NCBI GenBank assembly: GCA_028718985.1
Contig: JAQUKQ010000017.1
Coordinates: forward strand, 1-33,463
Length of the DNA: 33,463 nt
Direction of reading: 5' to 3'
DNA from: Desulfobulbaceae bacterium
GTDB lineage: Bacteria; Desulfobacterota; Desulfobulbia; Desulfobulbales; VMSU01
The position numbers and the translations under genes were made by a program. Numbering within the stretch: the first letter of the stretch is position 1; every line of letters starts with the position of its first letter. Under the pieces are notes generated by a model. It saw only the letters and a list, made by a program, of their open reading frames with translations, was not told where the DNA came from and searched no databases. This document shows positions 32,305 to 33,463 of this stretch, piece after piece.

Positions 32305-33463
32305 ATGACCACTAGCCGTTCCCTGTCGCCGGAACTATATCTTCAAGCCAACAGCGAAAATGACCTGAAGCTCATGCACATCATGCGCGAGCAGGATCAG
32401 GCGGCAGTTCCCACCGATCGCTCTTTCCCCACAGTCACCCTGCTCGTCGGGCCAACCCCCTTTACCATGCCCCGGGGCTGGGAGTTCTTTCTGACCTCGC
32501 CCTACGAAGGGGTCACCTATATCAGCACCGTCCTCCACAACGCCGGCTACCCGGTGCGGATCGTCGATGTTCGGTACGCCGTCGACCCCATGGCCGAGGC
32601 CCTGCGCCAGATCCTCACCGGCACCGATGTCCTGGGCGTCGCCACCTTTGAAGACAACTTCCCCTTTATCCGCGAGTTGATCGACGCGGTCAAGACCGCT
32701 CGCCCGGAGATGCCGGTGATTTGCGGCGGTTCGCTAGTCACCTCGGTACCCGAGGTCTTCATGCAGTTCACCCGCACCGATATCGGCGTCATTTCGGAGG
32801 GGGAGCTGACCATCCTGGAGTTGATGGAAAGTTACCGCTTGGGGAACTGGAGAAAAGGATTGAGCAAGATCCATGGCATTTACTATCGGGCCGGTGATGG
32901 CTCGCTTTGCAAGACCCCGCCCCGCGGCCAGATGACAACGCTTGATTTCCTGCCCCGTATGCGCCTTGACCTCTGGCCTCAGGCCCAGGACCCCCGTGGC
33001 CTGCAGCCGCAGATCATCGCCTCCTACAGCCGTGGCTGCAAGATGGACTGCGGTTTTTGCTTCCGGACCACCCCCCAGGTGTCGTACAAATCTTCCGAGA
33101 AGCTGGCCACCGAGTTGGCTTGGCTCAAATCCCAGTACAACACGAACTTCGTCTTTTTCACGGACTTGACCTTCAACTCCAGCAAGCAACGCACCCTCGA
33201 TATCTGTCAGGTGATAGAGGACCACGACCTGCGATGGACCTGCCTCACCAAGTGCGCCAATGTCGATCCCGAGCAAATGACAGCCATGAAGAAGGCGGGC
33301 TGCGACATTGCTCTGTTCGGGGTGGAATCCCTTGGTGCCAAGGCCTTGCAGGGGGTCAGGAAACCACCACCGAGAACATCAGCGTGCGGGCGATGCACTA
33401 CAGTTTCGAGGCCGGGGTCCGTTTCGGCGCCCTGTTGATCGTCGGCCTGCCAGGCGAAGAAGA
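32305..33463 (+). pseudogene. B12-binding-domain radical SAM protein, frameshifted and cut by the window end
   Basis: A cytoplasmic radical SAM enzyme of the class with an N-terminal cobalamin-binding-like domain. Residues about 40-180 have the B12-binding pattern (TVTLLVGPTPF, ISTVLHNAGYPVRIVDVRYA, VICGGSLVTSVPEV, ISEGELTILELMES). The radical SAM core follows with the cluster motif SRGCKMDCGFCFR (CxxxCxxC, about residues 244-251). Near 33355-33366 the frame breaks: after LFGVESLGAKALQGVRK the frame that continues the family pattern (ETTTENISVRAMHYSFEAGV, then RFGALLIVGLPG) is displaced by one base, and the original frame stops at 33436-33438. The second frame is open to the window end. It may be a sequencing error or a real inactivating mutation. 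The substrate is unknown. GGAGG lies before the ATG. Confidence 0.8.

Noticed and set aside
33355-33366. Programmed -1 ribosomal frameshift in the radical SAM gene
   Set aside because: No X-XXY-YYZ slippery heptamer at the break and radical SAM genes are not known for it; error or mutation is simpler.

Overview
The window most resembles a chromosomal segment of a Gram-negative anaerobe of the Desulfobacterota (delta-proteobacterial, Desulfobulbales/sulfate-reducer type). This is inferred from a 61-residue ferredoxin laid out like Desulfovibrio africanus ferredoxin III, a small periplasmic tetraheme c-type cytochrome, a sensor with a covalently bound c-type heme, very dense PAS/histidine-kinase signalling, and housekeeping proteins of delta-proteobacterial flavour. 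No species can be named from the sequence alone. No CRISPR array, insertion sequence, phage or rRNA gene was seen.

Layout. (1) 1-5415: the 3' part of a hybrid histidine kinase, a minus-strand tRNA-Leu(CAG) with its own promoter and terminator, ribF, a 61-aa SAP-like cysteine-rich protein, and a GYF_2-AIM24 protein. (2) 5551-16148, all minus strand: a probable operon, transcribed from right to left, of membrane protein, alr, argS, SPOR protein, argA-type acetyltransferase, secA and argJ. It is followed by a chemoreceptor with two zinc-binding CZB domains in its periplasmic part. (3) 16281-20961: a 7Fe-type ferredoxin with a strong promoter and a palindromic putative operator, a 117-aa four-cysteine protein (plus strand), trpS, dnaK and grpE. 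(4) 21109-21864: a divergent tetraheme cytochrome with a long leader. (5) 22201-32096: six tightly packed, mostly overlapping plus-strand genes forming one signalling operon. (6) 32203-33463: a promoter, a hairpin and the start of a B12-binding-domain radical SAM protein that carries a frameshift and runs off the window.

The most unusual part is region 5. A PhnD-like binding lipoprotein is translationally coupled to a HAMP/triple-PAS membrane sensor. Next comes a heme-c (Tll0287-like) PAS-GAF membrane sensor. Neither has a kinase domain, but both end in the same C-terminal helix. Then follow a membrane histidine kinase whose sensor is an ABC-type solute-binding domain, a stand-alone receiver, and a soluble REC-PAS-HisKA-HATPase-REC hybrid kinase. 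No DNA-binding, GGDEF/EAL or other output domain is encoded in the operon. The reading offered here is a multi-input phosphorelay that integrates a periplasmic solute, redox/heme state and a second solute, and delivers phosphate to receivers whose outputs lie elsewhere. The first gene of the window is a second kinase of the same core type as the last gene of this operon.
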